Origin: Alisma plantago-aquatica
Lineage: Eukaryota; Streptophyta; Magnoliopsida; Alismatales; Alismataceae
Reading direction: 5' to 3'
NCBI GenBank assembly: GCA_963693085.1
Contig: OY856409.1
Coordinates: 526,217,303 to 526,281,302, forward strand
Length of the DNA: 64,000 nucleotides
The position numbers and the translations under genes were made by a program. Shown here one piece after another: positions 22,693 through 35,016 of this stretch; positions within the stretch are counted from its first letter, which is position 1, and every line of letters begins with the position of its first letter. The notes beneath the pieces are model-generated. The model worked only from the letters and a program-made list of their open reading frames with translations. It had not been told where the DNA came from and ran no database searches.

Positions 22693-23081
22693 GCTAGAAT
22701 ACACTCGAGTGTATCCGGAGCGGAATACACTCAAGTAGTTTTTCATGATGCAATATTTTTTTTTTGAAAATATAATTCGTTGATATTCTTAAACATCTTG
22801 TGAACAACTCATACGCAAAATTTGAGCAAATTTGGATATGTATAGCTCATGTTATGTGGACCGCAAAAGTTATGCATTTCAAATTAGTTTCGCACGTCGA
22901 TTTTGTTGCCCTTGGATGAGTGACTAACACTCATCCAAATGGGCTCAAAATTTGTATGTAGCCTAGTTATAATATGACGATGAAGATCAACAATTTACAT
23001 TTTGCAAAAAAATAGTCTTGATATGCAAACACACTTGAGTGTATTCGTGCGATCCGTACACTCAAGTGTATTCTAGCCTGA

Positions 23082-23123
<42 letters not shown>

Positions 23124-23300
23124 GTATTGGTTTTGTTTGGTTTTGTTATATTGCATCCTCAAACTGAACCAAACCATTGTTTCATGGTTTCAAAAAATTA
23201 GGAACCAAACCAAACCATCGACCCCTATAAAACTAAACCAAACTGGTTGGTTTGGTTTGGTTGATTTCAATGGTATGGTTTGATTTCTTTCCCATCCCTA
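22140..23300. mobile_element. Non-autonomous hAT-type element
   Basis: It starts TAGGGGTGGGCA and ends CCCATCCCTA, so the terminal inverted repeats match at about 9 of 10 bases (TAGGGATGGG on the other strand). Flanks ATACTCAT (22132-22139) and ATGCCCAT (23301-23308) agree at 6 of 8 bases with two transitions, fitting the 8-bp target duplication of hAT elements. Both arms are rich in GGTTTGGTTT-type repeats, as in many plant hAT MITEs. No transposase is encoded. A second inverted-repeat element sits in the middle. Confidence 0.8.
22635..23123. mobile_element. MITE with microsatellite arms, nested in the hAT element
   Basis: Inverted repeats of about 50 bp begin AGTCAGGCTAGAATACACT at 22687 and end with its complement at 23083. 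Outside them lie (AT)n(AG)n on the left (22635-22688) and (TC)n(TA)n on the right (23084-23123), in mirror order, so the whole palindrome has arms near 100 bp. The interior (about 300 bp) has no ORF. The superfamily is unclear. A TA target would fit. Confidence 0.65.
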
Positions 23301-23836
23301 ATGCCCATCTTCATTGAATATGTTCTCTTAGCAATTTTTATCTCCACACTCTTGTTATTAACACTTCACTTGCTTGATTAGCTACCATCTTGTGTTGTTT
23401 GATTGTTAATACCTCGAGAGAGTAGAGGTTAACATGTATCACAGAGTTATGAAGTTACATAAATGCATGAGAATGTCGGAATGCTTATGATAATGATCAT
23501 ATGTTTACTTTTTGATTGTTTGTTTCCCATCTCAAGAGATAGACAATATTATAATCTAGATATATCCTAAACTTCAGAGAAGAGGGAATTGACACTTATG
23601 ATGATTACTTGTAAACTTTCTAAAGGTATACAATGGGTGTGAGTATTGCTTGTTGGTGAGATATCTTGGATGGTGAAACCCAATTTGAGTTTCCTTTAAT
23701 ATTTATCATCTCATCTGTTGTCATTCTAGTCTTTATTTATATTTCATTTTACTTTTATTGTTTTTTACTTGGTTGGTAAAGAATCATCGTTCCTTATGGA
23801 ACTCACACCTTATCTTATCCCTTGATTGGTGTAACA

Positions 23837-26800
23837 AATTTAAGAATTAAATTCTCAGCATTTACCACCCTTGTCCCTACAGTTCAACCCTAATCTACTA
23901 CATTGGACCCCATTATTATCATTGATGGGCCTATGTGTCGGGTTATAAATTTAAAAGACTGATTACTCTAGTCTTCTCTTTTTGCACGAACAATTTTGGC
24001 CAATCAGGTATCTTCATTATATAGATCCACCCCTAAAGAGAACAATATTGTCATAGTTGTTGTAATGTGTCGATCTGATATCTTTTAAAGTTATTGTCTA
24101 AAATTGGGGTTCTTATTATCCTCCTCTTTAGATTTATCCTTTCCGTGACACATAGCCTCCTATGCATAAAGTCTCTCATCATATTTCCCATTAACTTCTT
24201 GATACCATCCGCTTCACCCTAAGTAGAAAGAGAAATCAAGATATGATGTTTTTGCGTCGATTTTATACTTTCATATTTGCTTTCCAGCCTATTCGTAGGC
24301 CTAAACACATGTAATGTACACATGATAAGAAGCAACAATCTCACCCAAGATGGTATGGAGCCTGACTCAACAACCACTTTGTAAAGAGATGTCTTCAGCT
24401 CCTAAGAATATAAGATGACAACTATGAGGGATGCTCTTCACAGTTTTGATAGATACTCTAAAAAACACAATCAAGGAGTGTTGCATCTAGAACTAGCCCA
24501 TCCATAACATTAGGAATTTCAAGGCCATTAGGGAGGTGCTTTAAGATGCAAACAATGCTCCTTGATTCTCTCTTATATCATCAATGACATGAACAAGGCA
24601 TTCAACATGGTGGAATGCATGACTACATATTGTATCCTCATGCACTCTCTGCACATCCACTAATCAATGACCCTTAAAGTCTCCTCAAAGTATGAAATAA
24701 ATCATGCTTTTGAATAGCTTCCTTCCACACTCTATCGTGATGATTGCTTGAGAAGTGCAACCTTTTGAGATGAGAGATCATATGTGTGAAGCATCTACTT
24801 CCCTCTCTATCATCTCGACAAGAATGGAAGCTATGCAATGCATAGTGCAAGTTACTATTTAGATATGCGAGAGAGTCAGGAAGTCATCTGTATCACCATG
24901 TTGTCCATTCTTGGATACACTGTCGAAGAATGAAGGTGCACACCCTCGAATGGTCAACGATCTTGGCATGACCCTCTATATCACACATATATGGTGGCTA
25001 ACTTTTAGAAATATTTTTCTCTTGCACAGTAGGAATCTCCCCTTCCTCTAAACCAGACACAAATGGAATAGACTACAAATATTATCCATAGCAGGTATTT
25101 GGTTAGCCGGACGACTAAAGAAGCATGGAACCCTTTGATGATTGAGTGTGATGGGAAAAGTTTTAAACTTAAAAGTTACAAAGGGAAAATTTGATGTGTT
25201 ATACATGAGACTGTTGTCGTATGATGTGTTATACATGAGACTATTTCCATGTTGACTTGATCAAGATGCCATAAAAACTTCTTGAGAGTGGTGTTACTCA
25301 TGTCGTTCAATTTGGGAGACACATTACCTAGGTTTCAATTCATGATGTAGCATCAAATTTGCTCAGAGGTACAACTTTTCCTTTACCGTTCCCATCACGT
25401 ACCAACCCAAAGGTCAGAATCATAGTGCTTCCATGCAAATGTAAGTTCACATCACTCACTAATGTGAAAAGTACAACAACAATCGACATTGCGACATGAG
25501 CAGCTAATGTCCAGCAAATCTTTTTGAGCCACGAAAAGTGACCTAATTTTTATGTGCAAAGTCACTTGATGTGAAATCACCAACTTCTGTTGGACGATGT
25601 GGTCGAGTAAGCATTGTGCAGCACCAACAGTTGTTGTTACCGGGTAATATCGATTGTAAGAGATTAGCATTGTATTAGTTGATTGATTCAACCAGCCCAC
25701 ACACATTCTCGTCTATGGATCGATGTTGGAGAAAATGGGCCTTCGTCTTTCGGAGTTTTTTAAGAGAATAGTGGGAGAATTTTATTCATCCCTTTCCTCC
25801 CTAGGCAAAGAACAAAAAATATTACAATGTTGTGATATCCACATTATAAAAAATTGGCTCAACACTCAAAAAACCTCATATCTACAATGACATCAAAAAT
25901 TCTCAACAACACCCTAAACAGACCCTGGCCACACTGATCACCCAAGGAGCTCTAAACCTATGTTATATCTCTCTCTGTGGACTATAAAACTTTATCGATT
26001 GGTCCTCAAGGTCTTCAAATGTAGGGCATGCATAGTCCCTCCAGTTTGTAGACTCCCATGGTCGACAAAGGCATCTCAGATAGATGAAAGAGTATATAGA
26101 TTGATAGGAGTCCCATAGGCTCTCTACATACAACTATAAAAGACCAATTGTGTTTGGTCAAAAAAGAAAGATATTGCTAATTCAGTTTTTTGTGTCACCA
26201 TAGGGTTCGATCCAAACCACTTTTAAGACTTTTAAAAGACGAACAAGATCTATGCCAACTAGCAAACCATTATACAATCATCTTGAGTTAATTATAGAGA
26301 CCCTATGTGAAAACACCTAAAAGAACTTTTCTAAGATTGATCCCATGAAACCCTCTTTGATCGTCTGGGTATCATCGTGAATGATGCCTCCAACCACTCT
26401 CCCTCTCATCCCCTCCTTTATATTCTTCCAAGATACCACACCAGTATTTGATTTAAGGATCACGATTGGGAGGTTTCTCCAACTCATTTTTCTAATAAGA
26501 ACACCTATAATTTTATTTTATCCTAAGAAGTTCCTCTCTCTCCATAAATTAATGGTGTCTCTTGGTTCCCTAACTTTGGTAAGCCTAGGTATTTGGTTAT
26601 TATCCTAAATATGTCCTTTTCCCAATGTCATATTTGATGTGGTTCATTTTTTATTGTCATATCAACTAGCGCATCTACCCACCTAGATACTCCAGAGGAT
26701 AACAAGGGAAAGAAGCCACAACACCACCCCCATCCATGTATTTGACTCACTTCCACCCAACAGTCTCTAAGCATTGAATCCAGCCCAGATGACCTAGAGA

Positions 26801-28060
26801 AGACATTTGTGTCCAGATCACTTTAGCCTCTACCCAAGTTAACCTTGCCTTATGAAGAAAATGTGATCCAAAATTTCCCACACTCCTTGCTCAGAACATT
26901 CACTCTTACAAGGTAATGTTACACAATGTAATGTGATCATCAGATGGGAGCGTTTTATTCCTCAATTTCCATACAAAGGTACAAATCTGTAAGAGTAACC
27001 TAAGGATATTAGTCCTTGATCCCCTCATAATTACACTAGACCTTCTAAACACCTCTCTAGCCATATTTAGGTACAACTTTCATCATCAGTTGGTACCTAA
27101 ATGGGTCGGTCCACTGCCCCAAAAAGAACAACCCTTCATGGTCCAAAAACAGCTCTGCCATCATCCCAAACTTGCCCTCCAACCAGTCCTTGACCGCATG
27201 CCCCATCCCTACCAATACGATCCTCAATTATCAACCCTTTTTGGCCTCCCTCCCTTCCCTATTATAAGATATCATGTCCTTAGATCTGCATTTTATTACC
27301 CAAAATGTATCTCCCCCACCTTGACCTCCCACCTATTGTTCTTTAATACTTTTGGGAAACAATACCCATACATTTTTCAAATGAAATGATGCCCCATGAA
27401 CCTTAATTATGAATGTTGTGTAGTCTTTGTCAAGGATCCAAGATGTTCTCTCATATATCCCCCTCTAAACAGTTCCCATAAGGACCCCCCTCTAAAACCC
27501 CCATTTGCATTCATCATTGATCCTTACTCCTATCTTTCAATCCAGTTATGCCCAACCCTCCTACATCTTTTAAATTCATGATTTTACCCTAATTGATCCA
27601 TTATTTGTGCATTTGCCCATTGCTAGAAACCCTAAGAAATTTTTTTTCTTCCTCTACATGTGTTTAAAGATAGTCGTTGGGACCGTAGATGAACCCAGAC
27701 AATAGAGCATGATACAGGTTTGGATGGATCTAGTCATCTGCCCCAAAAAGGATAACATCTTACCTTCCCGAGATGTCATTCTCCTTGTGATTTTATCCTA
27801 ATAGATTCATAATATCTAACTAGAATCCTTCCTTGTATGTGAGAATACCTAGGTATCTGATTAGGTTGGATCTGCTCCCATACCCCAAGCTACAACAACA
27901 TAGTTTTTTCTCTAATCTGAATCCTTGTCCATATGGAATGTTGTTTTTTTTCCTATTAATCAATTATTTAGATGCTCTTGAATATATTTCCAAGTTTTCC
28001 TCAATTACATCAAAAAACAATTACATACTTGAAATTTGAGAATTTCAAATATAATTCAAG
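23837..28060. other. Unassigned repeat-derived DNA, no secure gene
   Basis: No ORF above about 100 codons and no transposon ends that I can define. A short direct repeat with core GATGTGTTATACATGAGACT occurs at about 25193-25242. Isolated antisense matches to LINE-like words, such as KYLGLP on the minus strand near 26590, are not in an order that makes a coherent element. Probably ancient transposon remains. Confidence 0.3.
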
Positions 28061-30024
28061 TTATAAGGTGAATATACAAGAGACATAATGATGAGAATAT
28101 AGGAATTTAGTTGATGTGTTTGGACCATAGACATGTATTATGCCTTCAATTCAAGTAATATTGGGCTTGTGTGTTAATTCAAAATTAGGAGTGTAATTAT
28201 ATCTCATGGACCCATTTGGATGGACCAGGGTATGAGCCATGGGCCTTATGAATCATTCCAGCCCAATTGGGCAAATAAGGGTTTACAAATGGTTCCCTGG
28301 GATATGATTTTGGTTATTTTCGATCCCTTGACCATAATAAATATCTAAGATGATTTTTAATCTAAATAAAATTGAGATATGAGGTAATATGAAAAATTCC
28401 AAAATATTCTAAGGTATAATATGATCAACATAATTAATTGAAGAATTATCTAGTTAATACTTATAAGCCAAGTTTCGAATAATGAATAGATGATTTAGTT
28501 AATTATATGCTTCCTAATTAGAGGAAAAAAATAACCAGACTATATTCTAAAGTTTGAGACAATTTTTATAATGATGTGTCCTAGGGAAATACTTTTCTAA
28601 AAAGGACTTTTACTTAAAAGAATAAAGGGAAAAAATGGAAAGAAAGACTTGAGAGGAGTCCAGCCAGTTTGGGGCTCTTGGATCCGAGTAGAACCAGGTG
28701 TGAAGAGTGTGTCTCCCTCACCCAAATTCTACTCCTCCCCTGTGAGAACACCAATCCCTGCCACCACCAGACTCTCGTACCCCTCTCTAACCTCCCACTC
28801 TGCTAAATAAAAAAATCATTGAATTCACAAGGATAATCCACGCCCAACCAACCCTTAGGTTGGTATTATCATGAAGAATAGAATATATTCCCAATTCCTC
28901 AAGATATAAGGAATATAAGTCTGATTGATACCGACTCCTCCCAAATCCCTTTGCCAAAATTATATATCCTAGAGTTTGTCATGTCCTAGAATTCCCTAAC
29001 CCACGCTCAATTTCACTGATGAAACCCCAAAAACCTTCTGGACACCACCTTGGTTTCTGGAATTCTCCACCTATCACCATGTGTTGGAAGGGTCTCCAGT
29101 CAATTGTTTGGACTCAAGGCCTCGGAAGGATCCCACAAAGGAATTCCAACTCTTAGCATCATGCGTGGAAGTTTGTGGAGTGTGGCTTGTGACTTGTGAG
29201 TCAGACATTGCTCTAGGGAGAAGCTATCCGGAGCCTATGCTCCAAACCATTGTGAAACCTTACATGTGGTGTGAAAGACACCTGAGAATTCCATGGATGT
29301 TCTCCAATTCTCAGTTCATAAATAGTTAAGGTTTTCTTCCATGTTTCAATATTCAATAATGCCAGTAAAAAACATGACCATACCTAGCATCTAGCCATCT
29401 CCTCAGGCCACCATTCTCAACCCCAAGGAACTCACCAAGTTCAGGAAAGCTTGTTAGAGAGGTTTGAGGCCTAAATGATGTAGCCTCTGGAAGAGAGTCG
29501 ACTAGGAATTTGACCTCCCTAATTACTCCAATGATGGTATGATGCAAGGAAAGGGAAGGAATCCCTAGAGCCTTTGGACCAAAATACCCAACTATGTGTT
29601 ATAAGATGATTCACAGAAGAACGGTATACGGGTCTTTTACTTTTATTATAGGGTGGTTGTGATGGAAGCACTTGTCTAAGGTGGAACGAGCTTGCTGGCT
29701 TGGCCCGACCCTGCAACCTTGAGGATAAATGCTTACTTTGATGACATGTCGAGCTAGGATTGGTCTAATCACACTTATCTTTCCATTAATGTAACAAATT
29801 ATTGCTAGGTCACAATATCAAACCTATATATGGAATTTCTCAAAAAGAGAAGTAGAATCTACATAATATATAATTACATCTTGATTATACTTCCTATTTC
29901 AAAAGTACATCCAATACATGTGTATGGGATGATTCATGTATAAAAATCCTACATTTGATTGATATGATGCTTAGATCAGTAAATTCAAATATTTTGTGAT
30001 AATACTTGATGTTGTTTAATATAT
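28061..30024. other. Unassigned DNA, no gene seen
   Basis: AT-rich up to about 28600, then somewhat higher GC with short ORFs on both strands that show no family signature. I see no splice-supported gene model. Confidence 0.3.
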
Positions 30025-30711
30025 ATTTTTGAAGGTAAGACTCCCTTTCATTGATTCAAATAATCAAGTCAGATAAGGTTCATAATAAGGTTAGGGACGC
30101 TAGAGATATCCCTTCTAGTTGAACATTGCCCATTGCTAGTCAGCTTAGCAATGGCATGAGCAACTAAATTACAAGATCGACAAACATGACAACAGGAAAT
30201 GGAATGAAAACACTTTGCTAGATGTAAGATATCTTTGATAATGAGATCAAGGTGATCACATCTTTCTCCAGACCATCGTAGCTCCTGGATTAGAGGTAAA
30301 GAATCTGATTTCATGGCAATGTGATTCCATTTCCAATGTAGTGCTTGTTTAACTCCATCTAGGATAGTTATAGCTTCACCAAAGATAGGACTAAGTTGAA
30401 CATGTTGAGTCTTCACTACCACACCTTGAAAGGTTCCATAGATTTCTTGGAAAATTCCTCCAATGCCCATCGAAATTTGGTCTGAGAAGGCTACGTCTAT
30501 GTTTAGTTTCACTCATCCTTCCTCCAGTAGCTTCCATCATGCGATGCTCATCTTGTTTGCTATCAGGAACTGTTTGGTTGCCTTAGAATTTGATTTCTTA
30601 TAATCCTTAATAATCACCTCTCCTTCTTGCGTCAGAAGGGAAAGTGAACATCTAGGCTCATCGAAAATAGATTTGTTACGAAATGTCCAAACACCCCACA
30701 TGATTGCTATA
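30025..30711 (-). pseudogene. LINE (L1-type) 3' end with RNase H domain
   Basis: The RNase H-like domain typical of the C-terminus of plant L1-type LINEs. The open part (30069-30512) starts MKLNIDVAFSD and has the acidic residues D6 (NID), E46 (FGEA) and D70 (MKSDS), plus the late CNLVAHAIAKL block. Just upstream on the minus strand, 30513-30711 reads WGVWTFRNKSIFDEP, the usual linker after the zinc finger, with two in-frame stops before the domain. A 3' UTR ends in a short AAAA-containing tail near 30025. Reverse transcriptase and endonuclease are missing because the CACTA element starts at 30712 and cuts the gene, or because the copy was already truncated. Confidence 0.75.
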
Positions 30712-31019
30712 CACTACTACAGAAACAACGTTCAACGTCACTTTTAGAGGCGTCCGTTTTTTAGTAAAACCGGCGCTGTTAACATTCAACGTTGGTTAAT
30801 AAGGACATCCAACGTCTATATTTGAAGACCAGCCAGACACGGGTATCACTTTTCATTCAGTGTCGGTTGAAGAAAAGCAACCGACGCCTAAAGTAGCCCG
30901 CGAAATCCAATTTTTTCGAGCAAAAAAAAATTGTGCCAAAATATCAGATACAATGTCAGTGTTTTACCTAATAATCGACGTTGAATGAAGATAAATTTTG
31001 TGCCAAAATTTACAATATG
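30712..31019 (+). repeat. CACTA 5' terminus and first part of the subterminal repeats
   Basis: After the CACTA terminus come degenerate copies of a 10-12 bp unit in both orientations (TGTCGGTTGA, CAACCGACGC, AATCGACGTT). A clean hairpin, GTCGGTTG...CAACCGAC, lies at 30862-30885. In En/Spm such repeats bind the TnpA-type protein. The block is cut at 31019 by a gypsy insertion and resumes at 43907. Confidence 0.75.
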
Positions 31020-33389
31020 TGTGGCAACACATCCCATTATCACACAGATAACGAGGTGTTACGCGAAAACGTGCGGAAAATACCATAACCACAGATTATC
31101 AAAAACACGGGTTAATTAAAACTGATTGCGGAAAACTGATAAACTGTGAAACTATTACTTTCCAGTCCTCATCCTTCACAGAAACATGTCATATAAATAT
31201 GTACATACACAAGATCTGACACGTGTCCACAGCTCAGGAACAGCTGTCCATCCATCACATGAGTTCACCACCTGTTCATATATACATAAAGGCCCACATC
31301 CGGCCAACAACAGGATATACCGACATCATCGAACGATCTTCGTGAAACATCGTCAAAACACTGCCAAGGACCTGAGAGTACAGGGATGACTCTAGACTCT
31401 ACTACAAAACATCCAAAACAGCAGCATGTCCAACGCTTGCCTTCTACTGCTCCTCAAGCTGCTCGTCCGCAACACCACAACCACGACCACGTCTACCTCG
31501 ACCACCTAAAAAGGGTGTAAACCAGCAGAGTGAGACAATTGAACAATTGTCCCAGTGGGAAATATAGCTCCCCACCACAACTATAGAACCTCAGCAAGAT
31601 AAACCATAACAGCAATTATAACATGAGCAGATATATCAGAAGCAGTTATATATATATAGCAAGATCATTCTTACCGGCAAGCATACCAGCTGTACTAAAG
31701 CCTAAAACCAGATGTCTTTCAAAGGAATATGACTATCAAGATGAGATATATCAACATGTAACAGGATTATTAGAACAGAATATAATGTCACATAACCTGA
31801 TTATCAAGATAAGGTAGATTACCACATAACCTGCAAGGTATAACATAATATTACACAGACAAGGTCTCAACCAATGTTTCTTGTTTGATTTGATCAGTAA
31901 ATACTAAACAGATGTATTACGTGTTATTATGCCCTGAGGATTTGAACCGTATCGTTCAAGTCCAACCTTCAGTTACGAAACCCAAGCCGGTGCCATACAA
32001 GGTCAATGGGAGAGCCGGACTCCACGACCTCCCACCTCATGGTCAGTACATGAGTACAACACAAGCAGGACCGCAGTCACATGCTGAAGTGGTCTAAGCC
32101 ACAGGGTTAGCTCCATAGGCTACCCATTCTCTCTAGCCCGCCTTGGTACAGGTCTCGGCGCTAGTAAAACTGAGCCACGGGCCTGTTCACCGTGCTTCGA
32201 GCCATGAACACATTCATGCTCCATACATCACATATCATGAGCCATGGGCCTGTTCACCAAGCTCTACACACATATCTGAGTCTGCAACCGAAGTTACACT
32301 CTTACCTCCTCATTTTCAGGCTAGGAGCAACCTACACATATTCAACAATATGCGCTTCCAGGTTAACCCGTAGGAAAACCTGTTTCACCATCACCAAGTC
32401 CTGACGATGATGGATCTATGGCCAGGGCAAACTACATGACGAAATTCCACTGTAATTAATTAGTATCTTTTAGATGGATTGCAGGATTCAACCAAGGTGT
32501 ATAAAATGCAAGATATAACAGAAAGTAAATAACATTATATTATAATCACATCAACCTGACCCATCTCAAGGGTCTAACATCACATGTTACCACTTGGCCT
32601 CTTTCCAACCATCCAGATCCATCTCAAGGATCATCACATACCACGGGGTCTCAATTCTTCATCATGTATTGTCGCTACCTCTTAAGGCCCACATCATCAT
32701 CATGGGACCAACACATCACATACATAATCTTATAGAGCAATTATCAAAATACTGTTACTCATTACATATGTCACATAGCCCTTTCATGGCTAATTCATCA
32801 CCTGTAAGGTTAAGGTATGAAATAATTGTAGATTCAACATACGGAATATGCTCACTTTTATGAAATATCATTCAAGATAATCTACTCATCAATATTACAA
32901 TTATTTGGTAATCAAGGGTATCAAGTACATCATTATTCAAACCATACTGATGCTTACCATCAATCTCAGGATTATACAAGCAATCCAGGTATATAGAAAT
33001 CATGTTGAGTTTACCGAACCAACACTAGTATTAACAAGGTCATTATTATGCCATCAACTATTGTCATCTTTATCATGAAGCAACTTTTAATATAACTGTC
33101 ACTTAGCACCTTTATGACAATCATTATTATAATAAAACAAACTACTAGTGTAACTATCATCATCCTCACAATCATTACAAATTAAGCATAACGGGTCACA
33201 TCATGCATCTATTACATGAGGGCTATCATCATTGTTACTATCATTAGCATCCTATTTATTTGCAAGGTATCATATATATATATTGATGATATCACAAACG
33301 CTACCATTGTTTATTTCCATCACATATGAGACTGTCACCAAAGGAACCTCATTCCCTCACTAAAGCTTCACAACCCTCACTTAACACTT

Positions 33390-34730
33390 ATCCAGACCTA
33401 TCATCCAACATGGTATCGGCCACCACACCAACCCTATCGGTCACCACATCACTAACCCTATCGGCCACCACATCACTAATCCTATCGGCCACCACACTCA
33501 AGCACATAGGGTAGGGTATCGTCCAACATGGCTATCGGCCATTAGGGTATCGCCCACCATGGTGTCGGCCATTAGGGCTATCGGCCATCAGGACACAAAG
33601 CCTATCGTCCAACATGCCATCAACCATATCGGCCAACATGGGGAGGGTATCGCCCATCATGGCTATTGCCCAACATGAGAGAGGGTGAGAGAGAAAGAGT
33701 ATCGTCCATCTCCAAGGGTACTCACCACAACACAAGGAACATTACTATGTCTCCCATCACATCGGTCAACCAAACCCTAGCTCACCCTATCGCCCACTCA
33801 TGGGCAAGGGTATCGGCCAACTTCAAGGGCTCAACATGTCGTCCACCAAGGTGCCATGTCGGCCACCAAAGAGAGCACCATGTCACCCAACATGGTCACC
33901 ATGTCGGCCAACACTCAAGCTAGGTCAACCAATCGACCTCCAACTCAAGGAACTCAAGCCCTAAATCATCATATCGGCCAACACAAAGAACAAAGGTGTT
34001 GCTCAACCCAAGAACACTCATATCTTTCAACTTAAGGGCAAGTGTGTCGCCCAACACATTCACAAGGAAGGGGTATCACCGAACCCTAGGTCATCACCTA
34101 CCCCCAACACAAGAGACTTCAAACCCTAGAAAGAAAAGGTGCTCAAGGAAACCCTAAACCCTAAGGGGGATATCGACCACCAGGGTACACTAGCAAGGTA
34201 CAAAAGAAAGGAGCTAAGCTAGTCCACTAACATGCATAAGATCAAGCAAGAGGTAAAGGAGTTAGGGTTAGAAGCTATGCAACCCGCCTTAAGCTCCGAG
34301 CTCCAAAGCACTCCAAGTCCAAAGCTATCGTCCACCAAGCTGCTCCAGGAAGGTGTATCGACCACCTCTTCAGCTCCAAGGAAGTGTATCGGCCAACACA
34401 AGCAAGATGGAGAGGGATATCGTGCACCAAGGGTGGAGGGGAGACCAAAAGAGAAAAGGAGACTAAGGCAACGAGAAGAGCTTTCTATATAGGAGGGAAG
34501 GGAGGAGAAACCAAGGTACAACAATGCTATGTGTCGCCCACCCAAGGGACACTTGTCCTAGGGTTCCAACCAACACACTAGCAAGGCATGGGACACTTGT
34601 CCAAAACATGCACCAAGGGTCCACCACACCAGACCTAGCATCTTGGGCGACACAGGCAGCAGCTCTGCTGGGTGACACACCAGCCTGCTGGGCGACACAA
34701 AGTAGGTCTTGGCCGACACAAGGCTCAAGC
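33390..34730. repeat. Array of TATCGGCCAACATGG-type motifs in the LTR
   Basis: Dozens of copies of a 9-15 bp motif, TATCGGCCA(C/A)CA with variants TATCGCCCA, TGTCGGCCA and TATCGTCCA, are spaced irregularly over about 1.3 kb. The first part (33400-33510) is close to a tandem repeat of about 28 bp. The same array is in the other LTR (about 42290-43630). Confidence 0.8.
34485..34492 (-). promoter_or_regulatory. LTR TATA box
   Basis: CTATATAG, preceded on the minus strand by CCTTCCCTC and followed by AAAGCTC. The equivalent site at 43386-43393 in the 5' LTR would drive the element. Confidence 0.5.
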
Positions 34731-35016
34731 AGGCCCAAACAAGCTCAACTCAGGCCCAGAGAACTCAAACAACAAGCTCAAGCCTTCCTCTCAACCCTAG
34801 AGGAAGCAAAGAGGGAAAACATCTCAAAAGATAGCAAACTTGCACACAAAACCCTAGACTTGGGTTATTTGCAAGTAGCCCCTCGAACTCTCAACAAAGC
34901 TCAACAAAACCCTAATCACCACTTAAGGTGATTAGCAAGCATCAAACCACTAAGGTTAAGAAAAACAAACAGGGTAAACCCTAAACGCAGGTCAGGGTCC
35001 TTACAGCCATAAACCT

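Larger units (their letters stand above)
20915..23836 (+). repeat. Probable LTR (with upstream PPT) of an old Ty3/gypsy element, split by a hAT MITE
   Basis: TTTGAGGGAGT (20915-20926) resembles a polypurine tract and is followed by TGATAACATCC. A TATA box lies inside at 21668-21677. The text after the MITE (CTCGAGAGAGTAGAGG, then AGGTATACAATGG, then TCGTTCCTTATGGAACTC) has the layout I associate with LTR ends of Tat/Athila-type gypsy elements. A candidate end is TGTAACA at 23836, giving TG...CA. The length without the MITE is about 1.7 kb. No partner LTR is visible in the window, so it is a fragment or its partner lies outside. Confidence 0.38.
31020..35005 (-). repeat. 3' LTR of the Tekay-like element
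   Basis: About 4 kb and non-coding. It contains a dense TATCGGCCA motif array (33390-34730) and a TATA box at 34485-34492. Scattered CCCTAAA strings are part of the LTR and are not telomeric. The (AT)n tract at 33272-33283 is short here. Confidence 0.9.

Noticed and set aside
20927..23836. Endogenous pararetrovirus as an explanation of the 17.5-23.8 kb stretch
   Set aside because: No RT, movement-protein or coat zinc-finger motif could be read, and the LTR-like ends and PPT fit a gypsy element better.
26380..27580. LINE-like words on the minus strand (KYLGLP near 26590, a possible zinc-finger-like stretch near 26900)
   Set aside because: The order of the pieces is wrong for a LINE on that strand and no RT catalytic motif was found. 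Left unassigned.
34160..34175. Telomere-like CCCTAAA strings in the LTRs (also near 44590-44760, 49080 and 56700)
   Set aside because: They are isolated or part of longer repeat units and are duplicated with the LTRs. There is no tandem telomeric array.
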